From positions 1 through 64,000 of the forward strand of contig PWFH01000026.1 in the NCBI GenBank assembly GCA_003553795.1: a DNA stretch of 64,000 nucleotides. Direction: 5' to 3'. The DNA comes from Egibacter sp. Its GTDB lineage: Bacteria > Actinomycetota > Nitriliruptoria > Euzebyales > Egibacteraceae. Below the pieces are notes generated by a model, which did no database searches, was not told the DNA's origin, and saw only the letters and a program-made list of their open reading frames with translations. Each line of letters opens with the position of its first letter. Within the stretch, counting starts at the first letter, position 1. The translations under genes and the position numbers were made by a program. Positions 18,801-26,146 of this stretch are shown here, in pieces.

Positions 18801-19402
18801 CGCACGCCCAGCGCGAGCACGCCGAGCTCTCCGAGCGCCACGACTTCCTCGAGTCCGAGCTCGCCGACGTCCGCCGCTCCCGCGCCGACCTCGCGAAGGT
18901 CATCGACGCCGTCGACGGCCGCATCCGCAGCGTCTTCGCCGAGGCCTTCCACGACGTCGCCGAGGCCTTCGCCGAGCTCTTCCCCCGCCTCTTCCCCGGC
19001 GGCGAGGGTCGTCTCGTGCTCACCGACCCCGACGACCTCCTCGACACCGGCGTCGAGGTCGAGGCCCGCCCGCCGGGCAAGCGGGTCAAGCGCCTCTCGC
19101 TGCTCTCCGGCGGGGAGCGCAGCCTCACCGCCCTCGCGATCCTCTTCGCGATCTTCCGGGCGCGTCCCTCGCCGTTCTACGTCCTCGACGAGGTCGAGGC
19201 GGCGCTCGACGACGTCAACCTCCAGCGCTTCCTCACCGTCGTCGCGGAGTTCCGGGAGACGAGCCAGCTCATCCTCGTCACCCACCAGAAGCGCACGATG
19301 GAGGTCGCCGACCTCCTCTACGGCGTGTCGATGCACTCGAGCGGTGTCTCGCGGGTGATCTCCCAGCGCATGGGCGAGCAACCCAGCGCCGCCGCGAGCT
19401 GA
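15851..19402 (+). CDS. smc: Chromosome segregation ATPase SMC
   Basis: SMC forms the condensin-like complex with ScpA and ScpB that organises the chromosome. The 1183-residue protein has the N-terminal Walker A motif GPNGSGKSNVVDALTWVLG, a first long coiled coil (about 170-490), a hinge (about 500-650), a second coiled coil to about 1010, and a C-terminal head with the ABC signature LSLLSGGERSLTALAILFA and Walker B FYVLDEVEAALDD. The GTG at 15851 is fixed by GGAGG with 5-nt spacing. A 26-codon reading frame preceded by GAAAGG ends across this start codon. Confidence 0.96.
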   Translation: MYLSSVILHGFKSFADKTVLDLERGITVVVGPNGSGKSNVVDALTWVLGSHSAKSLRGGQMADVIFAGSPERRGFGRASVEIVIDNAAGTLPVDYSEVRVSRSMFASGETEYAINGEACRQLDIAELLSDTGLGREHHQIVGQGRLEAILSARPEDRRAFIEEAAGILKHRRRKERSLRKLAQTEAHLERLTDVLGEVKRSLKPLERQARLAEQHESLSTELAGVRRARALRELDGLLVRLDGEREERASADAALAGLEERARAAREEEAGVEQAVAALAPQVEAAAATHFRLANLVERYRGLEARIEERRRGLSEAVEEPVAGRDPEALREEAVEERLRLSTLESEVDDAARTLEEATAEREEAERRRRAHEQAAAAEARRRNEARERHLRWEGEVAALRSALAQAASEQGRLASQIDGLTARRGELARDVDAVQAEIQRLDTEAPEVAERHAAAEALVRRRADAAAEVAREERDLERRRASLEARADALRAASEEATGGQAALLEAVDAGRVAGIRGPLAEQMRVADGMAQAVAAALGALGDALVADSARAAAGAVGFVREEGSGRVLLLAAGAPSPPRDAERDARLAAERARPLIEALEADGEVLAGLAAALADVYAVGEHETACRLAEAEPGCAFVTPRGELAGALGYAGGSAAPSSAVVSRAAAEQAEAELEEVGRELAVVHRRVGDADRELEAARGELDAATAALQESDAAITAAAERLGRLRKELAAAERQLAEREAEAGELEGTIAERRDRLEVLEARGADDLPPDDAEEGPDLEAERLDDALTRAREAEVQARLEASAATQRRNELARRIDALVEEAQAVEAQVAERERRREARLAGIRRCGELRAVAVEGLARAERSLAEAASERGRLEEARAGRQGELGVLRARLREVEAELTEARDARHREDLARRELELAAEEVRRRLVEDLGVEPDAALAEAREAGEDGPLAGGDDADAALAEEEQRLARKLNLLGAVNPHAQREHAELSERHDFLESELADVRRSRADLAKVIDAVDGRIRSVFAEAFHDVAEAFAELFPRLFPGGEGRLVLTDPDDLLDTGVEVEARPPGKRVKRLSLLSGGERSLTALAILFAIFRARPSPFYVLDEVEAALDDVNLQRFLTVVAEFRETSQLILVTHQKRTMEVADLLYGVSMHSSGVSRVISQRMGEQPSAAAS

Positions 19403-19457
19403 CCCGCTCGTCCACGCCCCCGCCTCGTCGATCGGGTGAGGGCGGCGCGCCGCGCGG

Positions 19458-19463
19458 TACGGT
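19458..19463 (+). promoter_or_regulatory. ftsY: Putative -10 box of ftsY
   Basis: TACGGT in the 121-nt gap between smc and ftsY, 60 nt before the ftsY start. Confidence 0.3.
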
Positions 19464-19523
19464 GATCCCAGCCCGGTGGGCCCGGGCGCCCGCCTCCCGA
19501 ACCCCGCTGACCGGAGTGCCTGC

Positions 19524-20747
19524 ATGACCGAAGAGCTCATCGTCGTCGTCCTCGCCGCGGTCCTCGTCCTCGGTGGCGGCGGGGCCCTGCTGCTGCGGCG
19601 CCGCGGGGGTCCCCCCGAGGCCCCGCCGACCGAGGCGCCGCCGGTCGAGGAGGTCGAGCCCGAGGCCCCGCCGGTCGAGGAGGTCGAGCCCGAGGCCCCG
19701 CCGGTGGAGGAGGTCGAGCCCGAGGCGCCGCCGGTGCAGGAGGTCGAGCCCGAGGCCCCGCCGGTGGAGGAGGTCGAGCCCGAGGCCCCGCCCGAGCCCG
19801 ACCTCACCCCAGCGCAGCGCTTCAGGGCCCGGCTCGGCCGCGCACGGGAGAGCCTCGGCACGAGCGTCGCGGCGATCTTCGGGCGTGGGCTCACCGAGGA
19901 GGCCTGGGAGGAGCTCGAGGAGTCGCTCATCGCCGCCGATGTCGGCGTCGAGGCGACGATGGAGCTCGTCGAGGGGCTGCGGGAGCGTTGCCAGCAGGAG
20001 GGCGTGCGCACCGGCGAGGAGGCGCTGGCCCTGCTCAAGGAGGTGCTCCGACTCGAGCTCGGCACGGCCGACCGCGAGCTCGCCCGCCGGCAGGAGGGCA
20101 CGACGGTGTGGCTCGTCACCGGGGTCAACGGCACTGGCAAGACGACCTCGATCGGCAAGCTCGCCGCGCGCCATACCCGCGAGGGCGAGCGTGTCGTGCT
20201 CGCTGCCGCCGACACCTTCCGCGCCGCCGCCGCCGACCAGCTCGAGCGCTGGGGGCAGACCTCCGGGGCCCGCGTCGTGCGTGCCGGCGAGGGTGCCGAC
20301 CCCGCCTCGGTGGCCTTCGACGGCTACGCCTCGGCCGCCGCCGCCGACGCCGACCTCCTGCTCGTCGACACCGCCGGGCGCCTGCAGAACAAGACCGCGC
20401 TCATGGACGAGCTTCGCAAGACCAAGCGCGTGCTCGAGCGCGAGGCCGGGCCCTGCGACGAGGTGCTGCTCGTCGTCGACGCCACGACCGGGCAGAACGG
20501 GCTCTCGCAGGCCCAGGCCTTCCTCGACGCCGTCGATGTGAGTGGGGTCGTGCTCACCAAGCTCGACGGCACCGCCCGCGGCGGCATCGTCATCGCGATC
20601 CAGCGGCAGCTCGGCATCCCCGTCAAGGTCGTCGGGCTCGGCGAGTCCGTCGACGACCTCGCCCCCTTCGACCCCGACGCCTTCGTCGACGCGCTCTTCG
20701 CCGAGGTCGCCCAGGACGTCGACCTCGAGGACGACGAGACCGGATGA
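19524..20747 (+). CDS. ftsY: Signal recognition particle receptor FtsY
   Basis: FtsY is the SRP receptor GTPase that docks ribosome-nascent chain complexes at the membrane. The 407-residue protein starts with a hydrophobic helix (residues 4-24), then a Pro/Glu linker made of five 10-residue repeats of EAPPVEEVEP, then the NG domain. NG motifs: TGVNGTGKTTSIGKLA (G1), DTFRAAAADQL, DTAGR (G3), TKLDGTARGG (G4 region) and GLGESVDDLAPFD. The ATG at 19524 has GGAG 7 nt upstream. Its end overlaps the WYL gene by ATGA. Confidence 0.96.
   Translation: MTEELIVVVLAAVLVLGGGGALLLRRRGGPPEAPPTEAPPVEEVEPEAPPVEEVEPEAPPVEEVEPEAPPVQEVEPEAPPVEEVEPEAPPEPDLTPAQRFRARLGRARESLGTSVAAIFGRGLTEEAWEELEESLIAADVGVEATMELVEGLRERCQQEGVRTGEEALALLKEVLRLELGTADRELARRQEGTTVWLVTGVNGTGKTTSIGKLAARHTREGERVVLAAADTFRAAAADQLERWGQTSGARVVRAGEGADPASVAFDGYASAAAADADLLLVDTAGRLQNKTALMDELRKTKRVLEREAGPCDEVLLVVDATTGQNGLSQAQAFLDAVDVSGVVLTKLDGTARGGIVIAIQRQLGIPVKVVGLGESVDDLAPFDPDAFVDALFAEVAQDVDLEDDETG
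19632..19781 (+). repeat. ftsY: Five tandem 30-bp repeats in ftsY
   Basis: Five contiguous in-frame 30-bp units encode EAPPVEEVEP (one has Gln for Glu). Third-position differences (gcg/gcc, gtc/gtg) are few, suggesting recent expansion by slippage or recombination. A partial sixth unit follows. Confidence 0.9.
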
Positions 20748-21628
20748 TCGACGTCGGGCGGCTCAGCCACGACGCGGTGCGCGAGGCGCTGCGCCTGCAC
20801 GGCGAGGAGGAGCCGCCCGCCCATCGCGGTGCCGCCGGTCGCGTCCTGCGGGAGCGCTTCGCGACCCCCGGCGCGGTGCGCGCGCTGCTCGCCGACGCGC
20901 CCGAGGGCGCCCGCGCCGCGTTCCTCTCGCTGTGCGAGGACGGGGCGAGCAGCGTCGAGGCGCTGCTCGGCCGCGGCTGGTGGGGCCGCGGCCTCCTGCC
21001 GCCACCCCTCGACTGGCTCCAGCGCCGCGCGCTCATCGCCGTCGGCGACGACGGCCTCGTCCACCCCGTCGAGGAGGCCGTCGAGGGCTTCGCCGCGCTC
21101 ACCCTCGACCTCGCCGATCAGGCCGGGTCACCGGCGCCGGTGCGGGTCGAGGAGGCCGGCGCGATCGTCGTCGCCGACGACCCGGCGATGCTCGACCGTA
21201 GCGTCGCGGTCGCCGCGGCGGGCCTGCGGGCGGTGGCACCGACCGTCGCGGTCTCGCGGCGCCCGGCCGAGGCGGTGACCGCTGCGCTGCGCGCCGCGGG
21301 CGTAGCACTCGCCACCGACGAGGTCGTGCGCGCCGAGCCGGGCGCACCCGCGCTGCCGCGCACGCCGGAGGACGCGGTCGGCCCACGGGCGATCCGCGCG
21401 CTGCTCTCGCGCGCCGTCGAGGAGCAGCGCCAGGTCCGCCTGCGGTACTTCGCCTCCTCGCGCGGCGGCGCGCCAACCGACCGTGTCGTCGATCCGTGGC
21501 GCTTCGCTGATGACCTCCTCGTCGGCTACTGCCACCTGCGCCACGGCGAGCGCACCTTCGCCGTCGACCGCGTCGGCCAGGCCCGCCTGCTCGGCTCCGC
21601 GGTCGACCATGCCCCGCCCCAGGCCTGA
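20744..21628 (+). CDS. WYL-domain protein coupled to ftsY
   Basis: A 294-residue protein with a WYL domain at the C-terminus (about residues 212-288: IRALLSRAVEEQRQVRLRYFAS...DPWRFADDLLVGYCHLRHGERTFAVDRV). WYL domains sense ligands such as nucleotides or oligonucleotides in regulators. No standard N-terminal winged helix is obvious. The middle part (RSVAVAAAGLRAVAPTVAVSRRP) resembles the region found in actinobacterial XPB-like helicase-associated proteins, a weak similarity by eye. Its ATG overlaps the ftsY stop (ATGA). Confidence 0.7.
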   Translation: MIDVGRLSHDAVREALRLHGEEEPPAHRGAAGRVLRERFATPGAVRALLADAPEGARAAFLSLCEDGASSVEALLGRGWWGRGLLPPPLDWLQRRALIAVGDDGLVHPVEEAVEGFAALTLDLADQAGSPAPVRVEEAGAIVVADDPAMLDRSVAVAAAGLRAVAPTVAVSRRPAEAVTAALRAAGVALATDEVVRAEPGAPALPRTPEDAVGPRAIRALLSRAVEEQRQVRLRYFASSRGGAPTDRVVDPWRFADDLLVGYCHLRHGERTFAVDRVGQARLLGSAVDHAPPQA

Positions 21629-21634
21629 GCCCGA

Positions 21635-21656
21635 CACGTGGTGGTCACACCATGTG
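21635..21656. promoter_or_regulatory. 9-bp inverted repeat after the WYL gene
   Basis: CACGTGGTG (21635-21643), loop GTCA, CACCATGTG (21648-21656); as RNA all nine pairs form with one G-U. It sits between the WYL gene stop and the DUF5658 gene start. No U-run follows, so it may be an operator or a non-canonical terminator. Confidence 0.4.
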
Positions 21657-21711
21657 GGTAGGGTGGCAAGCGGCGACGACGCGAGGCTCGACCCAGGGGG
21701 GCGGTACCGCG

Positions 21712-22164
21712 GTGCCAGCGCAGGAGCAGGCCGGGGACCCGCGACGGGCGACCGCCGGTGACGACGTCGTCATCGACCTCACCGACGCGACGGTCGACCG
21801 CGTCGGCGGCGCACGGCTCGATGCCGCAGGGGTGGAGGTGGCGCTGCGCCCTGCGCCGCGGGTCGCGGCGTCCTGGCGCCAGCGGCTCACGAGCCCCCTC
21901 GGCCTCCTGCTCGTCGTCAACGTGCTCAACGTCGTTGACGCCGTCCTCACGGTGCTGTGGATCGAGCTCGGCATCGCGCGTGAGGCCAACCCGATCGTCG
22001 ACGCGATCGGCTTCCCCGCGAAGATCGTCGGCGTCGCCATCCTCAGCGCGGCCGCCGCCGTGCTGCGCCCCCGCGCGCTCCTCGTGCCGATCGTCGCCCT
22101 CGCGCTCGTCGTCGTCTACCACGTCGTCGGGGCGGGCGTCGTCCTCCTGACCGCCGGAGGCTGA
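21712..22164 (+). CDS. DUF5658-type integral membrane protein
   Basis: A 150-residue protein with a soluble, acidic N-terminus of about 60 residues and three hydrophobic helices. The motif NVLNVVDAVLTVLWIELGIAREANPIVD matches the DUF5658 pattern (N..D...T...N-P). Function is unknown. GTG at 21712 is preferred over the ATG at 21652 because AGGGGGG lies 10 nt upstream and the earlier ATG is within an inverted repeat. Confidence 0.7.
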   Translation: MPAQEQAGDPRRATAGDDVVIDLTDATVDRVGGARLDAAGVEVALRPAPRVAASWRQRLTSPLGLLLVVNVLNVVDAVLTVLWIELGIAREANPIVDAIGFPAKIVGVAILSAAAAVLRPRALLVPIVALALVVVYHVVGAGVVLLTAGG

Positions 22165-22170
22165 GCCGCC

Positions 22171-22186
22171 GCCGGCGACCGCCGGC
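22171..22186. terminator. Hairpin between convergent genes
   Basis: GCCGGC-GACC-GCCGGC forms a 6-bp stem in the 70-nt gap between the convergent DUF5658 and antiporter genes. It has no U-run. An identical 16-mer lies in the rpsP leader. Confidence 0.4.
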
Positions 22187-22234
22187 GCGCGGCCGGTGCG
22201 GGCACCGCCACGGCCGCCCGCCCCCGGCGCGTGC

Positions 22235-23935
22235 TCACTCGCCGGAGCGCTGGCGGACGTTGCGCCGGTCGCCGTTGCCCGGCTGCATGAGGTCGAGCCG
22301 GTCGGCGGCATCCTCGGCGGCGTCCTGCCAGGGGAAGGCGACGAAGTGGGCGTCGGTCTGCTCGAGGACCTCGAGGTCCTCCTCGGTGCGCGCGGTGACC
22401 ATGACCCCGCAGCGGTAGCCGGCCTCGTGGATGGCCTGCAGGGTCGTGAGCGTCGCGTCGAGCTCGGGCACGGTCACGACGATCCAGCGCGCGTGGTCGA
22501 CGGGGAGGTGCTCGAGGAGCTCGGGGTCACCGGCGTCGCCGTAGAGCGCGAGGTGGCCGGCCTCCTTGGCAAGGCGCACCACCTGGGGGTCGTCGTCGAC
22601 GGCGAGGACGCGCCGCCCGCGCAGGCGCAGGTGCTCGGCGAGTCGTGAGCCGAAGCGGCCGAGGCCGAGGATGATGATCTCGGCGTGCGGTGCGGCGTCG
22701 GCGTCGGACAGCGAGCGCTCGCGCAGGCTCGAGCGCTCGAAGACGCCGAGGAGGTGGCCGAACCGCTTCCACAGCGGCTTGGAGTAGAGGATGAGGTAGG
22801 TCGACAGGCCGATCGTGATGACGCCGACGATGGTGATGAGCCCGACGTGGGTGTCGGTGATGTGGCCGACCGCGAGGCCGAGGGCGGCGAAGATGAGGCT
22901 GAACTCGCTGATCTGGGCGACGGTCACGCCGGTGAGGAACCCCGTGCGCGCGCGGTAGCCCATGACCCCCATGATCGTCATGACGATGAGCGGGTTGCCG
23001 ATGAGCACGAAGAGGCTCAGGACGATCGCGGGCACGATCTGCTCGCCGGCGTCGGCGAAGTCGAGGCCGACGCCGAGGTTGACGAAGAAGAAGAGCAGGA
23101 GGAAGTCGCGCACCGACAGCAGGCGTCCGCCGATGGCCTCGCGGTAGCCGGTCGAGGCGAGCGACACCCCGCCGACGAAGGCGCCGACCTCCTGGCTGAA
23201 GCCGAGGATCTCCCCGCTCGCGGCGAGGGCGATCGCCCAGGCGATCGCGAAGAGGATGAGCAGCTCGCGCTCCTCGGCGAGGCGCTCGAGCAGCGCGGGC
23301 AGCACGTAGCGCATGAGCAGGCCGATGACGGCGACGAAGAGCACGGCGCGCACCCCGGTGAGGGCGAGCTCGACGCCGATGCCGCCGGCGGCCTCGTCGG
23401 CGCCGCCGAGGGCCGACAGCCCGATCATCACGACGACCACGACGATGTCCTGGACGATGAGGATGCCGAGGGCGATCTTGCCGTGGGTCTCCTCGACCTC
23501 GTGCTTGTCGGAGAGGAGCTTGACGATGATGATCGTCGAGCTGAACGTGAGCGCCACGGCGATGTAGAGCGCGGGCAGGGGGGCGAAGCCGAGCCCGAGC
23601 GCGATGCCGAAGCCGACGAGCGACGTGAACGCGACCTGCCCGAGGCCGGCGACGAGCGCGACGGGCCCGACCGAGCGGATGAGGTGGAGGTCGAGCTTCA
23701 GTCCGACGAGGAAGAGCAGGAGCGCGATGCCGATCTCGGCGAGGAGCTCGAGCTCGTCGGACTCCTGGATGAGCCCGAACCCGACGGGGCCGAGGGCGAT
23801 GCCCACGGCGATGAAGGCGACGATGAGCGGCTGGCGCAGCCGCGCTGCGAGGGCGCCGACGACGACGGCGATGAGGAGCACCGCGCCGATCTCCTGGAAG
23901 ACGTTGTCGAACGCGGTCGTCGCGAGGTACTCCAC
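22235..23935 (-). CDS. KefB-type cation:proton antiporter with TrkA-N domain
   Basis: A 566-residue CPA2 (monovalent cation:proton antiporter-2) family protein. About 12 transmembrane helices fill residues 1-400, with family landmarks ALGPVGFGLI, LFLVGLKLDL, LTFSSTIIIVKLL and FFFVNLGVGLDF. Residues 420-540 form a cytoplasmic RCK/TrkA-N Rossmann domain (IIILGLGRFGSRLAEHLRLRG), which binds NAD(H) or another ligand to gate transport. Potassium or sodium export against protons is the likely role. GTG start with GGGGAG 4 nt upstream. No regulator gene is adjacent. Confidence 0.9.
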   Translation of the reverse strand: MEYLATTAFDNVFQEIGAVLLIAVVVGALAARLRQPLIVAFIAVGIALGPVGFGLIQESDELELLAEIGIALLLFLVGLKLDLHLIRSVGPVALVAGLGQVAFTSLVGFGIALGLGFAPLPALYIAVALTFSSTIIIVKLLSDKHEVEETHGKIALGILIVQDIVVVVVMIGLSALGGADEAAGGIGVELALTGVRAVLFVAVIGLLMRYVLPALLERLAEERELLILFAIAWAIALAASGEILGFSQEVGAFVGGVSLASTGYREAIGGRLLSVRDFLLLFFFVNLGVGLDFADAGEQIVPAIVLSLFVLIGNPLIVMTIMGVMGYRARTGFLTGVTVAQISEFSLIFAALGLAVGHITDTHVGLITIVGVITIGLSTYLILYSKPLWKRFGHLLGVFERSSLRERSLSDADAAPHAEIIILGLGRFGSRLAEHLRLRGRRVLAVDDDPQVVRLAKEAGHLALYGDAGDPELLEHLPVDHARWIVVTVPELDATLTTLQAIHEAGYRCGVMVTARTEEDLEVLEQTDAHFVAFPWQDAAEDAADRLDLMQPGNGDRRNVRQRSGE

Positions 23936-24001
23936 GGGGCTCCCCTCGGGGTCGGTCGCGCGCGTGGCTCGCGCACGAGGGCCACGGGCTCCGGCGCTGC
24001 G

Positions 24002-24007
24002 AGCCTA
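24002..24007 (-). promoter_or_regulatory. Putative -10 box of the antiporter gene
   Basis: TAGGCT on the minus strand, 66 nt upstream of the GTG at 23935; no -35 match. Confidence 0.35.
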
Positions 24008-24080
24008 TCGCCGGACGCGCGCGCCACGGTGATCGACCGACCGACGTCGCGCTCACGCCTCGGCGCCGCCTGGGCGCCGA

Positions 24081-24086
24081 TAGACT
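24081..24086 (+). promoter_or_regulatory. ffh: Putative -10 box of ffh
   Basis: TAGACT, 35 nt before the ffh start; no -35 match. Confidence 0.4.
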
Positions 24087-24121
24087 CGGGAGGCCCTTCG
24101 TCAGCGACCCGGAGCCCCTGC

Positions 24122-25636
24122 ATGTTCGATGCGCTCAGCGACCGCCTCGAGGCGGTCTTCGGTGGTCTGCGCGGCCGCGGCAAGCTCTCCGAGGAGCAGG
24201 TCGACGCCGCGCTGCGCGAGATCCGCCTCGCCCTGCTCGAGGCCGACGTGAACTTCAAGGTCGTGAAGACCTTCGTCGGCCGTGTGCGCGAGCGCGCCGT
24301 CGGCAGCGAGGTCGCCGAGGCGCTCAACCCCGGCCAGCAGGTCACGAAGATCGTGCACGAGGAGCTCGTGCGCATCCTCGGCGAGCAGTCCGCCCCGCTC
24401 GACCTCGGCAGCGCGAGCCCGGCGGGGATCATGCTCGCGGGGCTGCAGGGCTCCGGCAAGACGACCGCGGCAGGCAAGCTCGCCTCCCTGCTCAAGCGCA
24501 AGGGCCGCAGCCCGCTGCTCGTGGCCTGCGACCTCCAGCGCCCCGCTGCCGTCGAGCAGCTCAAGGTCCTCGGGGAGCGCGCCGGCGTGCCGGTCTACGC
24601 GCCCGAGCCCGGCAGCGACCCCGACGCCGACCCGGTGGCCGTGGCACGGGGCGCCGTCGACGAGGCCAAGCGCCTGGGTGCCGGCGTGCTCATCGTCGAC
24701 ACCGCCGGGCGCACGAACGTCGACGACGTCCTCATGCAGCAGGCCGCCGACATCAAGGCGACGATCGATCCCGCCGAGACGCTCTTCGTCATCGACGCGA
24801 TGATCGGCCAGGAGGCGGTCACCGTCGCGAAGGCCTTCCAGGAGGCCGTCGACTTCACCGGGGTCATCCTCTCCAAGCTCGACGGCGACGCCCGCGGCGG
24901 CGCGGCGCTGTCGGTGGCCGAGGTCACCGCCCGGCCGATCAAGTACGCCTCGCTGGGGGAGGGGCTCGAGGAGTTCGAGGCCTTCCACCCCGACCGCATG
25001 GCCGGGCGCATCCTCGGCATGGGCGACGTGCTCACGCTCATCGAGAAGGCCGAGGAGGCCTACACCGAGGAGCAGGCCGCCGACCTCGAGAGCAAGCTGC
25101 GCGAGGACGCCTTCACCCTCGAGGACTTCCTCGAGCAGCTCCAGCAGCTGCGCAAGATGGGGCCGCTGCAGAACCTCGTCGGGATGATCCCCGGCGTGGG
25201 CAAGCAGCTCGAGGACGCCGACCTCGACGAGGGCCAGCTCGTCCGCGTCGAGGCGATCATCCAGTCGATGACCCGCGCCGAGCGCCACGACCCCGACCTC
25301 CTCAACGGCAAGCGCAAGAAGCGCATCGCCGCGGGGTCGGGTCGCAGCGTCCAGGAGGTCAACGAGCTCCTGCGCTCCTACGGTGAGATGCGCAAGCTCA
25401 TGAAGCAGATGGGCGGGGGCGGCGCGCGCGGGGGCGCGAAGGCGGCGCGCCAACTGTCCCGCGAGGGCGGCGACCTCTCCGCGCTCGGCGCGGGCGGCCT
25501 CGGTGGCGCCGGCGCGCCCGGCGGGGGCCTGCCGGCGGGGATGCAGGCCGGCGGGCTGCCCGGCGGCGGCCCGGGAGGCGGCAAGCCCCGCGGCAAGCAG
25601 GTGCCCAAGCGCAAGAAGAAGAAGCGGAAGCGCTGA
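24122..25636 (+). CDS. ffh: Signal recognition particle protein Ffh
   Basis: Ffh binds 4.5S RNA and signal peptides and pairs with FtsY. The 504-residue protein has the NG GTPase domain: GLQGSGKTTAAGKLA (G1), CDLQRPAAVEQL, DTAGR and SKLDGDARGGAALS. A Met-rich M domain follows from about residue 300, with the RNA-binding segment GKRKKRIAAGSGRSVQEVN. The C-terminal 60 residues are Gly/Pro-rich and end in a polylysine/arginine tail. Upstream in-frame sequence overlaps the antisense antiporter gene and is not coding. Confidence 0.96.
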   Translation: MFDALSDRLEAVFGGLRGRGKLSEEQVDAALREIRLALLEADVNFKVVKTFVGRVRERAVGSEVAEALNPGQQVTKIVHEELVRILGEQSAPLDLGSASPAGIMLAGLQGSGKTTAAGKLASLLKRKGRSPLLVACDLQRPAAVEQLKVLGERAGVPVYAPEPGSDPDADPVAVARGAVDEAKRLGAGVLIVDTAGRTNVDDVLMQQAADIKATIDPAETLFVIDAMIGQEAVTVAKAFQEAVDFTGVILSKLDGDARGGAALSVAEVTARPIKYASLGEGLEEFEAFHPDRMAGRILGMGDVLTLIEKAEEAYTEEQAADLESKLREDAFTLEDFLEQLQQLRKMGPLQNLVGMIPGVGKQLEDADLDEGQLVRVEAIIQSMTRAERHDPDLLNGKRKKRIAAGSGRSVQEVNELLRSYGEMRKLMKQMGGGGARGGAKAARQLSREGGDLSALGAGGLGGAGAPGGGLPAGMQAGGLPGGGPGGGKPRGKQVPKRKKKKRKR

Positions 25637-25643
25637 GGCGGGA

Positions 25644-25660
25644 CCGGCGCGCAACGCGCC
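25644..25660. terminator. Hairpin between convergent ffh and zincin genes
   Basis: CGGCGCG-CAA-CGCGCCG, a 7-bp perfect stem with a 3-nt loop in the 31-nt gap between the two stops. No U-run on either side; probably a bidirectional GC-rich terminator. Confidence 0.45.
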
Positions 25661-25667
25661 GACACGC

Positions 25668-26012
25668 TCACCCCCAGCCGAGGTCGTGCAGCTCGTCGTC
25701 GTCGATGCCCATGTGGTGGGCGAGCTCGTGGACGACGGTGACGCGGACCTCCTCGACGAGCTCGTCCTCGTCGGCGACCATCGCGCACAGCGGCAGCCGG
25801 AAGATCACGATCCGGTCGGGCAGCACGCCGCCGTACTCGTCGCGCTCGGTCAGCGGCACCCCGTCGTAGACGCCGAGGAGATCGGGCTCGTCGGGGTCGA
25901 CGTCCTCGGTGACGACGGCGACGTTGTCGAGGTGGGCCCACAGCTCGTCGGGGATGCCGTCGAGGGCGTCGTCGACGAGCACGGCGAAGCGCTCGTGGGG
26001 CACGGGATCCAT
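25668..26012 (-). CDS. Zincin-like metallopeptidase family protein
   Basis: A 114-residue protein of the minimal zincin family (formerly DUF1025). The zinc-binding motif HELAHHMGIDDDELHDLGWG (HExxHxxGxxD) closes the chain. Upstream RIVIFRLPLCAM is the family beta hairpin. The catalytic residues are complete, but no substrate is known for this family. The leader holds GAGGAG before the ATG. Confidence 0.88.
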   Translation of the reverse strand: MDPVPHERFAVLVDDALDGIPDELWAHLDNVAVVTEDVDPDEPDLLGVYDGVPLTERDEYGGVLPDRIVIFRLPLCAMVADEDELVEEVRVTVVHELAHHMGIDDDELHDLGWG

Positions 26013-26055
26013 GCCGGCGGACAGCTCCTCGTGTCGTGGCGGCGGACGGGCCGAT

Positions 26056-26061
26056 AGCGTA
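26056..26061 (-). promoter_or_regulatory. Putative -10 box of the zincin gene
   Basis: TACGCT on the minus strand, 44 nt upstream of the ATG at 26012; no -35 match. Confidence 0.35.
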
Positions 26062-26146
26062 GCGACGATGCCCCACGTGTCCTCCCGGACCCGTGGGCGG
26101 CAGGGCAGGTCGAGGCGGGACGCGCCCCCGCGGCGAGGGAGGACCG

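Noticed and set aside
19632-19781. Possible CRISPR array (30-bp repeats)
   Set aside because: The units are contiguous without spacers and encode in-frame decapeptides of FtsY; no cas genes nearby.
22685-24121. Long upstream extension of ffh
   Set aside because: The extension is antisense to the KefB-type antiporter and highly charged low-complexity; ffh homology begins exactly at the ATG at 24122.
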